Assembly (NCBI GenBank): GCA_026195255.1
Contig: JAPHSS010000065.1
Coordinates: 1 to 35,732 of the forward strand
DNA: 35,732 nt
Origin: Gammaproteobacteria bacterium
Lineage (GTDB): Bacteria; Pseudomonadota; Gammaproteobacteria; SZUA-229
Direction: 5' to 3'
Of this stretch, positions 1 to 9,248 are shown piece by piece (within the stretch, counting starts at the first letter, position 1; every line of letters begins with the position of its first letter). The translations under genes and the position numbers were made by a program. Below the pieces are notes generated by a model. The model did not search any database and was not told the DNA's origin. It worked only from the letters and a program-made list of their open reading frames with translations.

Positions 1-2
1 GC

Positions 3-97
3 AGGGATAGCCCGAATAAAAACAGGAAAGCATTTTTTGACGCGATGCTTTTACGCGCCCGAAGGGTGATGCACATGGATGTGCATCATCAATCCCT
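3..97. repeat. Nested palindromic element at the left edge
   Basis: An outer stem AGGGAT (3-8) / ATCCCT (92-97) encloses two hairpins: AAAGCAT (27-33) / ATGCTTT (45-51), and a perfect 10-bp stem TGATGCACAT (67-76) / ATGTGCATCA (79-88) with a GG loop. A small CCC-GAA-GGG hairpin (58-66) lies between them. No gene is visible in 1-233. The architecture resembles the intergenic palindromic repeats with CATGGATG-type tips seen in gammaproteobacteria, or a structured RNA. The copy number in the genome cannot be seen from one window. Confidence 0.5.
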
Positions 98-233
98 CTA
101 CCAGCGTATAGCGACAGTAAGCCCTGTTGGGTTTTGACCTTACCTTAGGCTAATAACATAAGATCAATAATCTCAATTATATTTCCCCCCATCCAGAGCG
201 TACGCCCGAAAGCACACCCTTTCAGATGGTTCT

Positions 234-1109
234 TTATGCTAATAAACAGTAAATTCTTGTTAATAACTCAGTAGGTGGTGTTTCTTTCGGGTCATTCAAA
301 TACTCTTCAAATGCAGGGAAGTCAGCAATTTCGAGATCACTATTAGGTATCCAGTGCCCAAATAACCAGTCGTATGGTTTTTCAAGCTCTGGATGTGGCC
401 CCTTGAATAAGATAGAAATGCATTTACCTGCCGGTATAGTCAGCTGCTCAAATGTATCATCTAATAACTGAGCTTCATCAACGGTTAAACATGCCATAGA
501 ACGAAGATCATCTGAAGGGACTGACTTAGGATCGTCATAATATAAACCAAATGAGCGGGTTTTCTCGTTAAGTAAGTTTTGACTGCCTGCTGCCATGAAT
601 AATTTATCAAATGTACTGCCTATTTCCATATAATCACCTTTATGTGGGTAACCGGCTAAATTAATTTTATGCAGATTTATTTCTTCAATCTTAAACATGT
701 TGTTATTCCTCTTTTTCTCGGGTGGTAACATTGCAATAAAGGGGGCATTGCTAGCACAATTATATTTTTTGCTACTGCGGTAATCACCGGGTGAAGTATT
801 AAACTGCTTTGTAAATGCACGGGTAAATGCTTCGACGCTGCCATATGCAAGCCCTTTAGCAATGCTTTGAATGGACTGATCTGTACGAATCAGATCAGTT
901 GCTGCTTTCTGAAGTCGAAAACGTCTTACCGTTGCATTAACCGTTTCCTGCATTAACTCCCGGTAAATTCGATGAAAATGATAGGGTGACATACATGCAA
1001 TGTTGGCCAGGGTATTAACATCTAAATCACCATTAATATTGTCATGTATGTGATCTAAGACGGATGTTAACCTCAGTCGGTAATTATCATTGGTAGTCTT
1101 TTTCATCAA
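234..1109 (-). CDS. AraC-family regulator with a GyrI-like effector domain
   Basis: A 291-residue transcription factor. Residues about 12-115 form an AraC/XylS double helix-turn-helix; the segment SPYHFHRIYRELM and the second recognition region EAFTRAFTKQFNTSPGDYR are typical. Here the DNA-binding domain is N-terminal. A linker leads to a C-terminal half (about 135-291) that matches the GyrI-like small-molecule-binding fold (AraC_E_bind type, as in Rob and SoxS-like sensors), with the characteristic segment LTIPAGKCISILFKGPH. The protein probably binds a hydrophobic or drug-like ligand and activates nearby promoters. It is divergent from the PEP-CTERM-like gene across a 497-bp gap, but nothing shows that it controls that gene. 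The start ATG at 1107-1109 is the first Met; a second Met follows immediately. Confidence 0.9.
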   Translation of the reverse strand: MMKKTTNDNYRLRLTSVLDHIHDNINGDLDVNTLANIACMSPYHFHRIYRELMQETVNATVRRFRLQKAATDLIRTDQSIQSIAKGLAYGSVEAFTRAFTKQFNTSPGDYRSSKKYNCASNAPFIAMLPPEKKRNNNMFKIEEINLHKINLAGYPHKGDYMEIGSTFDKLFMAAGSQNLLNEKTRSFGLYYDDPKSVPSDDLRSMACLTVDEAQLLDDTFEQLTIPAGKCISILFKGPHPELEKPYDWLFGHWIPNSDLEIADFPAFEEYLNDPKETPPTELLTRIYCLLA

Positions 1110-1606
1110 TTATCTCCAAATTCAGTGTGTTGATGATAACCATACGGATTTGATAATGTTTGCGGTTTTTAAAATTTAGAATTAACGGTATAAGTTTTTC
1201 ATTTGTAGTTGTTTATTCAACTGTTTACGCTTGCTGTATATAGTAACTAATGTGCAGTTAGACAAAGTTAAAGAATTAATTGGATTAATTTAGATAATGA
1301 AAATAAGCTATAAATTGATAATAGTATGTCTCAAAGTAGACGTTGCAGCCTGTATTGTCTGATTTGATTTGGGGTGTTATTCAGATTGAAAGGGTCGGTA
1401 TGTAAGGTTTGATGTTGATGAAATGGGTGTTTAGCTTCCTATACTTAATACGTCGAACAAGTTTACATATAGCTCATGTAAAGCTGTTTATATGATGAGT
1501 ATCAACAGTATATCTTTTTGAAATAAATACATTAGACTGTCAAGGGCATGATTATTGCTTGGTTGTTATGCCGAATTTAAATGATTAATTTATAAAGGAT
1601 ATCAGG
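1110..1606. other. 497-bp divergent intergenic region
   Basis: An AT-rich gap between the AraC-type regulator (minus) and the PEP-CTERM-like gene (plus). No convincing ORF or RNA gene is visible. The one strong signal is the sigma-54-like element at 1544-1559, annotated separately. The unusual length leaves room for enhancer-binding-protein sites, but I could not define one. Confidence 0.5.
1544..1559 (+). promoter_or_regulatory. Candidate sigma-54 (-24/-12) promoter
   Basis: The sequence GGGCATGATTATTGCT matches the RpoN consensus TGGCACGN4TTGCW at 10 of its 12 defined positions. The invariant GG and GC doublets have exactly ten bases between them. Predicted transcription would start near 1570, leaving a leader of about 37 nt before the ATG at 1607. 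Some PEP-CTERM genes in other bacteria are known to be RpoN-dependent through the PrsK/PrsR two-component system, which raises the prior. Confidence 0.6.
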
Positions 1607-2377
1607 ATGAAAAAAACATTCAGAAGGACTGTTCCTACAGGTTGTCTTTGTTTGTCTGCTAATGTGGCGATGGCAGACCTAATTACTTTCAGTTTTACAG
1701 GTCGATTAACGGTAGAAGACCCCAATGGTTCAATCTTGGTTAATTCATCAGATTATTCTATTAATGATGGCTATCAAACGGCTATTGCAGCAAACCTAAC
1801 ATATGATACAAATCTAGGAATAGGTTCAACAGATTTAGCTTTCGAAGGCGAGTTTTGGAATGAAGCGTTACTTATCCATGATATCGATCTTAATTTCATT
1901 GAAGGTACTAAATTAATTGAAGGAAACATGTTAACTGACTGGAACGGCTCAACTGATATGTCTATGCATATTATGTGGGATGCAGCTGGGCTTTTTAATT
2001 CCATTGATTATGGATTACAAGCGGGTGATCGTATTAGTGGTACTAACTTATACCGTGATTTTGACGGTGATGGATATGCAGAAACCCTATTAGGCAATGT
2101 GGGGAGTGCTACACCCCTATCAGATAATTACATAATAAATGATCCATACGGTAGTATTTCCGCATTAAATCAAGGGCCAGCGCCTATGGCAGTAACTGAT
2201 GGAACCTTGGGTTTATTGGATGGGCCATTTCCAGGTTTTAAAATACATATGGATATAGGTAGTGGTAATAGCATGCATGTTACTTCTGTAAGCACTGTAC
2301 CAGTACCAGCAGCAGTTTGGCTCTTTGGTTCAGGCTTAATTGGCTTAGCAGGATTTGCCAGGCGTAAGAAAGCATAA
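1607..2377 (+). CDS. PEP-CTERM/VPLPA-type sorted secreted protein
   Basis: A 256-residue exported protein of unknown specific function. The C-terminus is a classic tripartite exosortase sorting signal: a VPVPAAVWL motif (from residue 231), a hydrophobic helix, and the basic tail ARRKKA. The variant is closest to the VPLPA-type PEP-CTERM signal cleaved by exosortases. The N-terminus has a basic start and an ANVAMA-D cleavage site near residue 23, but the hydrophobic core (TVPTGCLCLS) is short and weak for a signal peptide. A DFDGDGYAE motif near residue 151 resembles a calcium-binding loop. The body is rich in Gly, Asn, Asp and Thr, as in surface and exopolysaccharide-associated proteins. The ribosome-binding site AAGGAT (1595-1600) is well placed for this ATG. 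No exosortase gene is in the window. Confidence 0.85.
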   Translation: MKKTFRRTVPTGCLCLSANVAMADLITFSFTGRLTVEDPNGSILVNSSDYSINDGYQTAIAANLTYDTNLGIGSTDLAFEGEFWNEALLIHDIDLNFIEGTKLIEGNMLTDWNGSTDMSMHIMWDAAGLFNSIDYGLQAGDRISGTNLYRDFDGDGYAETLLGNVGSATPLSDNYIINDPYGSISALNQGPAPMAVTDGTLGLLDGPFPGFKIHMDIGSGNSMHVTSVSTVPVPAAVWLFGSGLIGLAGFARRKKA

Positions 2378-2402
2378 TAACTAAACTAATACTGTTTCAT
2401 CG

Positions 2403-2429
2403 AAAGACGGCTTTTTAGTCGTCTTTTTT
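2403..2429 (+). terminator. Rho-independent terminator after the PEP-CTERM-like gene
   Basis: The stem AAAGACG (2403-2409) / CGTCTTT (2420-2426) is extended by a G-U and a C-G pair, has a TTTTTA loop, and runs into a T tract (2424-2429). It lies 26 bp past the stop codon. Confidence 0.85.
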
Positions 2430-2666
2430 ATGCTTGTGAACTTCCGCTATTGGCGAAAGCTGACATTGAGCATGGGTCAAAACAGGTGCCAGAGTTGTTT
2501 TATTTGCTTATTGTTTAACTGATTAGTTAAATAATCAGCCCATGACTAATACTTCAGGCTAAACCAACTGCATAAAACACCAAACCATTCAAATTTTTCA
2601 TATATAAAAACACCCCAATCTCCCGTATATTATCCAGCTCCATCATCCCCCAGTAATTGAGTGAAT

Positions 2667-5600
2667 ATGAGCAAAGAATCAATCATCGTCAAAGGCGCTC
2701 GGCAGAACAATTTAAAAAACCTGGATATAGAGCTACCCACTAATGAGTTGATCGTGGTCACCGGGGTTAGTGGCTCAGGTAAGTCGACACTGGCTTTCGA
2801 TACAATATATGCGGAAGGCCAGCGGCGTTATGTGGAAACCTTTTCAGCCTATGCGCGACAGTTTCTTGATCGGATGGATAAACCGGCGGTAGACAGTATT
2901 CAGGGCATACCGCCGGCAATCGCCATTGATCAGACCAGTCAGGTGCGTACTTCTCGCTCAACTGTGGGCACCATGACCGAGTTAAATGACTATTTAAAAC
3001 TGTTATTTGCGCGTATGGCTCAGTTGTACTGTACCGGTTGCGGTCGTGAAGTGATAAGTGATTCAGCACAAAGCATTGTTGATTCACTTTATAAACAGTT
3101 TGCAGACAACCAGAGAGTGATGCTCTGTTTACCTGTAAAAATACCTCATAACTTTACTGAAGAAGAAATAGTTAAGTTATTAAATCAGCAGGGTTACACA
3201 CGTATACATCAACGTCATGGTGATTTGCTGGAAGTTATACAGGACCGGTTTAAGTTAAACGAAGATAACAGGGACAGGTTAACAGAAGCCGTAGAAGCTT
3301 CATTAAAACATGCAAATGGTCGTTTACATGTATTCCCTTTAGATGAGAATAAAAAAGCAGGTAAGGCTATACGTTTTTCAAATCATCATCACTGCCCCGA
3401 CTGTGATATTGAATTTAGTGAGCCCAGCCCGAGTTTGTTTTCATTTAATTCGCCTGTTGGGGCCTGCGAAAGCTGTAAGGGCTTTGGGCGTATTATTGGT
3501 GTTGATTATGGTCTGGTTATACCTGATGAATCTAAAACACTTGAAGAGGGCGTTATAAAACCCATACAAACCCCGAGTTATATTGATGTTCAGGAAGAAC
3601 TCATTAGTTTTGCGAAAAAGAAAAAAATCCCGGTAAATAAAGCCTGGAATAAACTCACAAAGAAACAGCAACGTTGGGTTATTGAAGGCGAAGGTGACTG
3701 GGATGACGGTGTATGGTTTGGCTTGCAGCGATTTTTTAAATGGCTGGAAAGTAAATCTTATAAAATGCACATTCGTGTTTTATTATCAAAATACCGCTCG
3801 TATACACCCTGTGGCACCTGTGACGGCACCAGGTTAAAAGCACCCGCATTATGGTGGCGCGTGGGTAGTCTTGAATTATCAAATAAAGTGATTCAAGTTG
3901 AACAACGATATGTACCCAAAGGTTTAAATTTACCAGCCGATGTTATCAGGCAACTGCCAGGTTTGACCATCCGTGATGTAATGCAATTACCCTTGAGTCA
4001 ATGTGCAGAGTTTTTTAAATTATTAAAATTGCCAGAGGCATTTGATGAAGCCGCTCAGTTACTGCTCAGTGAAATTCGTTCACGTTTAAATTACTTATTA
4101 GAGGTAGGTCTGGGTTACCTTACACTTGATCGTCAGTCACGAACGTTAAGTGGTGGCGAGGTGCAGCGTATTAATTTAACAACAGCGCTGGGCACATCAT
4201 TAGTTAATACCTTGTTCGTGCTTGATGAACCGAGCATTGGCCTGCACCCACGTGATATAAATCGCCTGGTCAGGGTATTACATCGATTAAGAGATGCGGG
4301 TAACTCGTTGCTTGTTGTTGAACATGATCCACAGGTCATGTTAGCCGCCGATAGAGTTTTAGATATTGGCCCGGGGCCAGGAAAACAGGGTGGTGAAATT
4401 TGTTTTTACGGCACACCCAAACAGTTGTTGCGGGATAAGAAATCACTTACAGCTGCTTATTTATCGGGTAAGAAAAGTGTAAGCCCTGCACGAAGTGAAT
4501 TTTCGGAAGTCAGTGAAGATTATCAAACAGCTGATAAATTAAAAACAAAATTAATTCAAATAATTGGCGCAACAGAGCATAACTTAAAAAATATTGATGT
4601 AAGTTTTCCGTTACATCAGCTGGTTTGCATAACCGGGGTGAGTGGTTCAGGTAAATCTACGTTAATGAGAGATGTTTTATATCCATGGATATGTAAACAC
4701 AAAGGTAAATCAGTTGAAACACCCGGCTTATGTAAAAAAGTCACAGGTCATCATTATATCGATGATGTTGTTCTAGTAGACCAGAGCCCTATAGGAAAAA
4801 CCACTCGCTCTATCCCCGCTACCTATGTAGGTGCGTTTGATGTTATTCGTAAATTATTTATTAAGCAGCCTTTATCAAAAGAGCGTAACTATACCCCGGG
4901 TACATTTAGTTTTAACTCGGGTAATGGGCGTTGCCCTACCTGTTCGGGCAATGGTTTTGAAATGATTGAAATGCAGTTTCTTAGTGATGTGTATGTACGC
5001 TGCCCTGATTGTGATGGTAAACGATATCGGGATGAAATTTTACAGGTTAAAGTATTAGGTGATGTAGCCCTGAGTGCTAAAGAAAACCACTTAGAAGCAA
5101 AGTCGATTGCCGATGTTTTACAAATGACAGTCTCAGAAGCGCTGGTGTTTTTCGCTAATGAGGCCGACGTTGTTAAAGTATTACAACCCCTGGTTGATGT
5201 AGGCCTGCCTTATCTTCAATTGGGTCAGGCTGTGCCTACATTGAGTGGGGGCGAGGCGCAGCGTCTGAAGTTGGCGGGTCATCTGGCCAGAAATATAAAG
5301 AGTAAAAATTCAAAAACTGAAAAAGATAACAAGGGAACATTATTTTTATTTGATGAACCTACAACGGGGTTGCACTTTGATGACATTGCAACCTTAATGC
5401 AGGCTTTTCGCCAGTTAATTAATGCCGGTAACTCTTTACTGGTAATTGAACATAATCTTGATGTTATCCGTTGTGCAGACTGGATTATAGATATTGGCCC
5501 GGATGGCGGAGAGCTTGGTGGAGAACTGCTTGGTCAGGGGCCACCGCGCTTATATGCAGAAAGCAATAATAGTTATACGGCAATTGCCTTGCGTGAATAT

Positions 5601-8288
5601 GAAAAATCGTTTGACTCGTCTATATCGGAAGCGATGAATATTTTGCCAGCCAAATCGTCTGCTGTTAAAACAAATAAATCAATTCAGGTGCATAATGCGC
5701 GAGAGCATAATTTAAAAAATGTCGACATTGAAATACCTCGAAATAAATTTACGGTTATATCAGGGGTGAGTGGCAGCGGAAAAAGTACGGTTGCTTTTGA
5801 TATTATTTTTGCTGAAGGTCAGCGACGTTACCTTGAATCTTTAAATGCCTATGCAAGGCAATTTGTGCAACCCGCATCGAGACCAGATGTGGATGCAATT
5901 CATGGTATTCCGCCTACGGTAGCTATCGAGCAGAGAACTAGTCGAGGTGGTCGTAAAAGTACAGTAGCAACACTTACTGAAATTTATCATTACCTGCGCT
6001 TGCTGTATGTAAAGCTGGGTACACAATACTGCCCCGATTGTGAGGTTGCTATTGAACCGCAAACGCCTGATGCCATTCTTGCATTACTGCAAAAAGAATA
6101 TAAAAATCGCCAGGTAACTTTACTTGCACCTTTAGTGGTAGCACGAAAGGGTATTTACAATGAGCTTGCAAAATGGGCGGCTTCTAAAGGTTATCAGCAA
6201 TTACGTGTAGATGGCGAGTATGTGTCGACTGAGCCATGGCCAAAACTGGCACGATATAAAGAACACGATATTGAGTTACCGCTAGGCGAATTGAAAGTTG
6301 GGGTTAATAACGAGCATGAATTATCCGTATTACTCAAGCAGGCGTTAGATATGGGTAATGGGGTTGTTATTGTAGAACCACTTAAAAAAGTCACCAGCAA
6401 GCAGAAAGGCGAAGTTTTATATTCTACCGAGCGAGCATGCCCTTGCTGTGGTCAGGGGTTTGATGAGCTTGACCCCAGGTTGTTTTCTTATAATTCCAAA
6501 CATGGCTGGTGTGAGTCATGTTATGGCACTGGAGAAATGATTAAAGGTTTTGATGAAGAGCAATCAGGTGAGGAAGGGGTTTGGCTGGAAGATGAAGATA
6601 ATAGTTTAATAAAATGTAATGTTTGCGAGGGTCAGCGTTTAAACAATACAGCACTTTCTGTTCGCTTTCGAGATAAGTCTATTGCACAACTGGCGGCTAT
6701 GTCAGTTGATGATTCTGAGAAATGGTTTGCAAAACTTAAATTAAAAAATAATGAGCAGTTTATTGCGCGTGATTTACTAAAAGAGATGACCGCTCGATTA
6801 AGTTTTCTTAAACGGGTTGGTTTAAATTATTTAACCCTTGATAGATCTGCGCCTACTTTAAGCGGTGGTGAAGCACAGCGGATTCGTTTAGCCTCACAAT
6901 TAGGCTCTAATTTACAGGGGGTATGTTACATACTGGATGAACCTACAATCGGTTTGCATACACGTGACAATAGACAATTAATAGAAACACTGCGTGAAAT
7001 TCAAAAGCAGGGTAATACGGTACTGGTCGTAGAGCATGATGAAGACACTATTCGTGAAGCTGATTACCTGATTGATATGGGGCCGGGTGCAGGTGTTGAA
7101 GGTGGAGAAGTGGTTGCCCATGGAACCCTGAAGCAGATGATGAAAAATAAAAAATCATTAACTGGCCAGTTTATAAAAAGCCCATTACGTCACCCGATGA
7201 AAAACTTACGTGATTCTGAAAAACGCTTACAGTGGAAAGCGCAAGATATAAAAATAACAGCTGCAAGTGAAAATAATTTAGCAAATATAGATGTAACAAT
7301 ACCGCTTCGAAAACTGGTTGCGGTGTCGGGTGTAAGTGGCAGTGGTAAAAGCACACTTATTCGCTCTGTTTTATATAGCAACCTGAAAACATCTATAAAT
7401 AATCAACGTAGTAAGGCAGGGCGCAATAAAAAAATCACCTGGTCTGGCTGTAAAAACATTAAAGGCTGGGATTCTATTCAACGAATTTTAGAAGTTGATC
7501 AAACACCTATTGGTAAAACCCCACGTTCTTGCCCGGCTACTTATATTGGTATCTGGGACACTATTAGAAAGTTATTCTCGGACACGGTCGACGCACGTTT
7601 AAAGGGTTTTAAGCCAGGGCGTTTTTCATTTAACGCGGGTGATGGACGTTGTGATGCCTGTGGTGGTCATGGTATGAGAAAAATCGAAATGAATTTTTTA
7701 CCAGATGTGCGGGTTGAGTGTGAAGTTTGTCATGGCTGGCGTTTTAATGATGAAACGCTTTCGGTACGTTATAAAGACAAACATATAGGTGAAGTGCTGA
7801 GCATGAATGTTAAATCGGCTACTGAATATTTTTCAGCTATTCCAAAAGTGCATCATGCCTTGCAGCTGTTACAGGATGTAGGCCTGGGTTATTTAACCTT
7901 AGGCCAACAAAGCCCTACTTTAAGTGGTGGCGAAGCGCAGCGTATTAAACTGGTGGCGGAACTGGCTAAAGCAAATTCCGGCTCAATATCAAAAACACAA
8001 CAACATAGTCTTTACGTATTAGATGAACCGACGGTTGGGTTACATATGGCCGATGTAGAGAAACTACTGCGGGTTTTACACCGCCTGGTTGATGCGGGTA
8101 ACTCAGTGATTGTCATTGAGCATAACCTGGATGTAATAGCAGAAGCTGACTGGGTGCTCGATATGGGGCCAGAAGGCGGTAAATATGGCGGTAAACTTAT
8201 AGCTCAGGGTAAACCTGCTGATATATGTAAACGAAAACGTTCGCAAACAGGGATTTACTTAAGTGAGTTAATGGGTGTTATTCATTAA
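2667..8288 (+). CDS. uvrA: Tandem-fused double-length UvrA-like ATPase
   Basis: UvrA recognises bulky DNA lesions with UvrB in nucleotide excision repair; standard UvrA is about 940 residues with two ABC modules. This single ORF of about 1,875 residues carries four. Walker A motifs (GVSGSGKST) lie near residues 35, 659, 1035 and 1557, and ABC signatures (LSGGE[VA]QR) near 495, 861, 1400 and 1754. Each half has UvrA-type zinc-finger CxxC pairs, for example CPDC...CESC and CPTC...CPDC in the first half and CPCC...CESC and CDAC...CEVC in the second. The halves are diverged: the second has TSRGGRKSTV where the first has TSQVRTSRSTVG. Fused double UvrAs are known elsewhere, such as in Chlamydiae, so this is rare rather than unique. 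The start could be GTG 2661 or ATG 2667; I prefer the ATG, though the ribosome-binding site is weak. No uvrB, uvrC or ssb is adjacent. It may supplement an ordinary uvrA elsewhere. Confidence 0.93.
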   Translation: MSKESIIVKGARQNNLKNLDIELPTNELIVVTGVSGSGKSTLAFDTIYAEGQRRYVETFSAYARQFLDRMDKPAVDSIQGIPPAIAIDQTSQVRTSRSTVGTMTELNDYLKLLFARMAQLYCTGCGREVISDSAQSIVDSLYKQFADNQRVMLCLPVKIPHNFTEEEIVKLLNQQGYTRIHQRHGDLLEVIQDRFKLNEDNRDRLTEAVEASLKHANGRLHVFPLDENKKAGKAIRFSNHHHCPDCDIEFSEPSPSLFSFNSPVGACESCKGFGRIIGVDYGLVIPDESKTLEEGVIKPIQTPSYIDVQEELISFAKKKKIPVNKAWNKLTKKQQRWVIEGEGDWDDGVWFGLQRFFKWLESKSYKMHIRVLLSKYRSYTPCGTCDGTRLKAPALWWRVGSLELSNKVIQVEQRYVPKGLNLPADVIRQLPGLTIRDVMQLPLSQCAEFFKLLKLPEAFDEAAQLLLSEIRSRLNYLLEVGLGYLTLDRQSRTLSGGEVQRINLTTALGTSLVNTLFVLDEPSIGLHPRDINRLVRVLHRLRDAGNSLLVVEHDPQVMLAADRVLDIGPGPGKQGGEICFYGTPKQLLRDKKSLTAAYLSGKKSVSPARSEFSEVSEDYQTADKLKTKLIQIIGATEHNLKNIDVSFPLHQLVCITGVSGSGKSTLMRDVLYPWICKHKGKSVETPGLCKKVTGHHYIDDVVLVDQSPIGKTTRSIPATYVGAFDVIRKLFIKQPLSKERNYTPGTFSFNSGNGRCPTCSGNGFEMIEMQFLSDVYVRCPDCDGKRYRDEILQVKVLGDVALSAKENHLEAKSIADVLQMTVSEALVFFANEADVVKVLQPLVDVGLPYLQLGQAVPTLSGGEAQRLKLAGHLARNIKSKNSKTEKDNKGTLFLFDEPTTGLHFDDIATLMQAFRQLINAGNSLLVIEHNLDVIRCADWIIDIGPDGGELGGELLGQGPPRLYAESNNSYTAIALREYEKSFDSSISEAMNILPAKSSAVKTNKSIQVHNAREHNLKNVDIEIPRNKFTVISGVSGSGKSTVAFDIIFAEGQRRYLESLNAYARQFVQPASRPDVDAIHGIPPTVAIEQRTSRGGRKSTVATLTEIYHYLRLLYVKLGTQYCPDCEVAIEPQTPDAILALLQKEYKNRQVTLLAPLVVARKGIYNELAKWAASKGYQQLRVDGEYVSTEPWPKLARYKEHDIELPLGELKVGVNNEHELSVLLKQALDMGNGVVIVEPLKKVTSKQKGEVLYSTERACPCCGQGFDELDPRLFSYNSKHGWCESCYGTGEMIKGFDEEQSGEEGVWLEDEDNSLIKCNVCEGQRLNNTALSVRFRDKSIAQLAAMSVDDSEKWFAKLKLKNNEQFIARDLLKEMTARLSFLKRVGLNYLTLDRSAPTLSGGEAQRIRLASQLGSNLQGVCYILDEPTIGLHTRDNRQLIETLREIQKQGNTVLVVEHDEDTIREADYLIDMGPGAGVEGGEVVAHGTLKQMMKNKKSLTGQFIKSPLRHPMKNLRDSEKRLQWKAQDIKITAASENNLANIDVTIPLRKLVAVSGVSGSGKSTLIRSVLYSNLKTSINNQRSKAGRNKKITWSGCKNIKGWDSIQRILEVDQTPIGKTPRSCPATYIGIWDTIRKLFSDTVDARLKGFKPGRFSFNAGDGRCDACGGHGMRKIEMNFLPDVRVECEVCHGWRFNDETLSVRYKDKHIGEVLSMNVKSATEYFSAIPKVHHALQLLQDVGLGYLTLGQQSPTLSGGEAQRIKLVAELAKANSGSISKTQQHSLYVLDEPTVGLHMADVEKLLRVLHRLVDAGNSVIVIEHNLDVIAEADWVLDMGPEGGKYGGKLIAQGKPADICKRKRSQTGIYLSELMGVIH

Positions 8289-8541
8289 ATGAGCCATCAA
8301 CCGATTGGACGATAGTTCTAATTGTTAGATGTCTTGATAGTAAATGCGAATGGAATGTTGTCGATTTATTAAATTATTAAAAAAATAAATGGTTCGCAAA
8401 TATGCAGACCTTAACATTTACTTTACGGCAAAGTTAATTCAAATTTGAGGCAAGTGGTGTTTATAGTACTGGCTTTTCATGGTCACCTGGTTAACCTTTT
8501 GCTCTTTTTTATTTACAGTGTTGTTGAAATCCAGTTGTGCA

Positions 8542-8562
8542 TTTACACTCATGTTGTGTAAA
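8542..8562. promoter_or_regulatory. Operator-like dyad TTTACAC-N7-GTGTAAA
   Basis: A perfect 7-bp inverted repeat with a 7-nt spacer, TTTACAC (8542-8548) and GTGTAAA (8556-8562), about 100 bp upstream of the DUF4136 gene. The size and spacing fit a dimeric helix-turn-helix regulator site. The binding protein is unknown. Confidence 0.4.
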
Positions 8563-8571
8563 GAGTTCCAT

Positions 8572-8585
8572 TACAATTAATTGTA
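8572..8585. promoter_or_regulatory. Perfect 14-bp palindrome TACAATTAATTGTA
   Basis: A perfect palindrome 10 bp after the previous dyad and just upstream of the -10-like CATAAT near 8609. It is a candidate operator for the DUF4136 gene. Such palindromes also arise by chance in AT-rich DNA. Confidence 0.35.
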
Positions 8586-8660
8586 CAGCTTGATCCCGTT
8601 TTTAGGCATAATAGCAGAATTCTCAATTAATAGAAGCATAATACAACTTGAAGGATTGTT

Positions 8661-9248
8661 ATGAAATTATTAAAAATCATGATCAAACTTAATGTCTTTA
8701 TTGTTACTATTTTAACTATTCCATTCACTGTTTATGCCGAGATTGAGCCAGAGTTATTGAGGTCTTCAGCGGTGGTGGTCAAACATCCCGAATTTAAGTC
8801 TGCTAAGTTGAAGTCATTTTCATGGGCTGCTGATCATGCAGACATTTCTGCGGGGCTTAAAAAGCCTGATTTTTCTATATCAGCATTAATTGATGAAGCA
8901 ATACAGCATGCAATAAAGCAAAAATCATATCCATTTTTAAACGACATAAAAGGAAGCTTACTGATTCAGTATCATGTCTCCCTTGCATCGGAGTTAAACG
9001 ATACAGCATTAACCTTGAAGTATGGTTTGTCTCCAGGTTTAAGAGCAAACAGTCTAAGCGCAAAAGAACATGAAAGAGGTACCCTGGTGGTGGATATAAT
9101 TGAGCCAGAATTAAATAAGGTTGTATGGCGTGGTGCGGTTGAGGTGTTTACAGGGGTTGAAAACACACAGCAGGGCCGTCAAAAGAGACTGAATAAGTTA
9201 TTACTTGAGTTGTTTAGCGGTATTCCGAACTTTAAATCAGCTGAGTGA
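8661..9248 (+). CDS. DUF4136-like exported protein
   Basis: A 195-residue protein with an N-terminal signal peptide: a hydrophobic stretch from about residue 8 to 24 and cleavage after VYA near residue 26. There is no lipobox cysteine, although many DUF4136 members are lipoproteins. Family features visible are the early FSWAAD segment, the KGSLLIQYHV strand in the middle, and the late GTLVVDIIEPELNKVVWRG block. Members are envelope proteins of unknown function. The ATG at 8661 follows GAAGGATTG, a good ribosome-binding site. It stands alone, with leaders of about 370 bp before and 420 bp after it. Confidence 0.75.
   Translation: MKLLKIMIKLNVFIVTILTIPFTVYAEIEPELLRSSAVVVKHPEFKSAKLKSFSWAADHADISAGLKKPDFSISALIDEAIQHAIKQKSYPFLNDIKGSLLIQYHVSLASELNDTALTLKYGLSPGLRANSLSAKEHERGTLVVDIIEPELNKVVWRGAVEVFTGVENTQQGRQKRLNKLLLELFSGIPNFKSAE

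Larger units (their letters stand above)
8289..8660. other. 372-bp AT-rich intergenic leader
   Basis: No ORF or recognisable RNA gene lies between the uvrA-like gene and the DUF4136 gene, and no clear terminator follows the former. The last 120 bp hold two perfect dyads, annotated separately, and a CATAAT -10-like box near 8609-8614. Confidence 0.45.
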
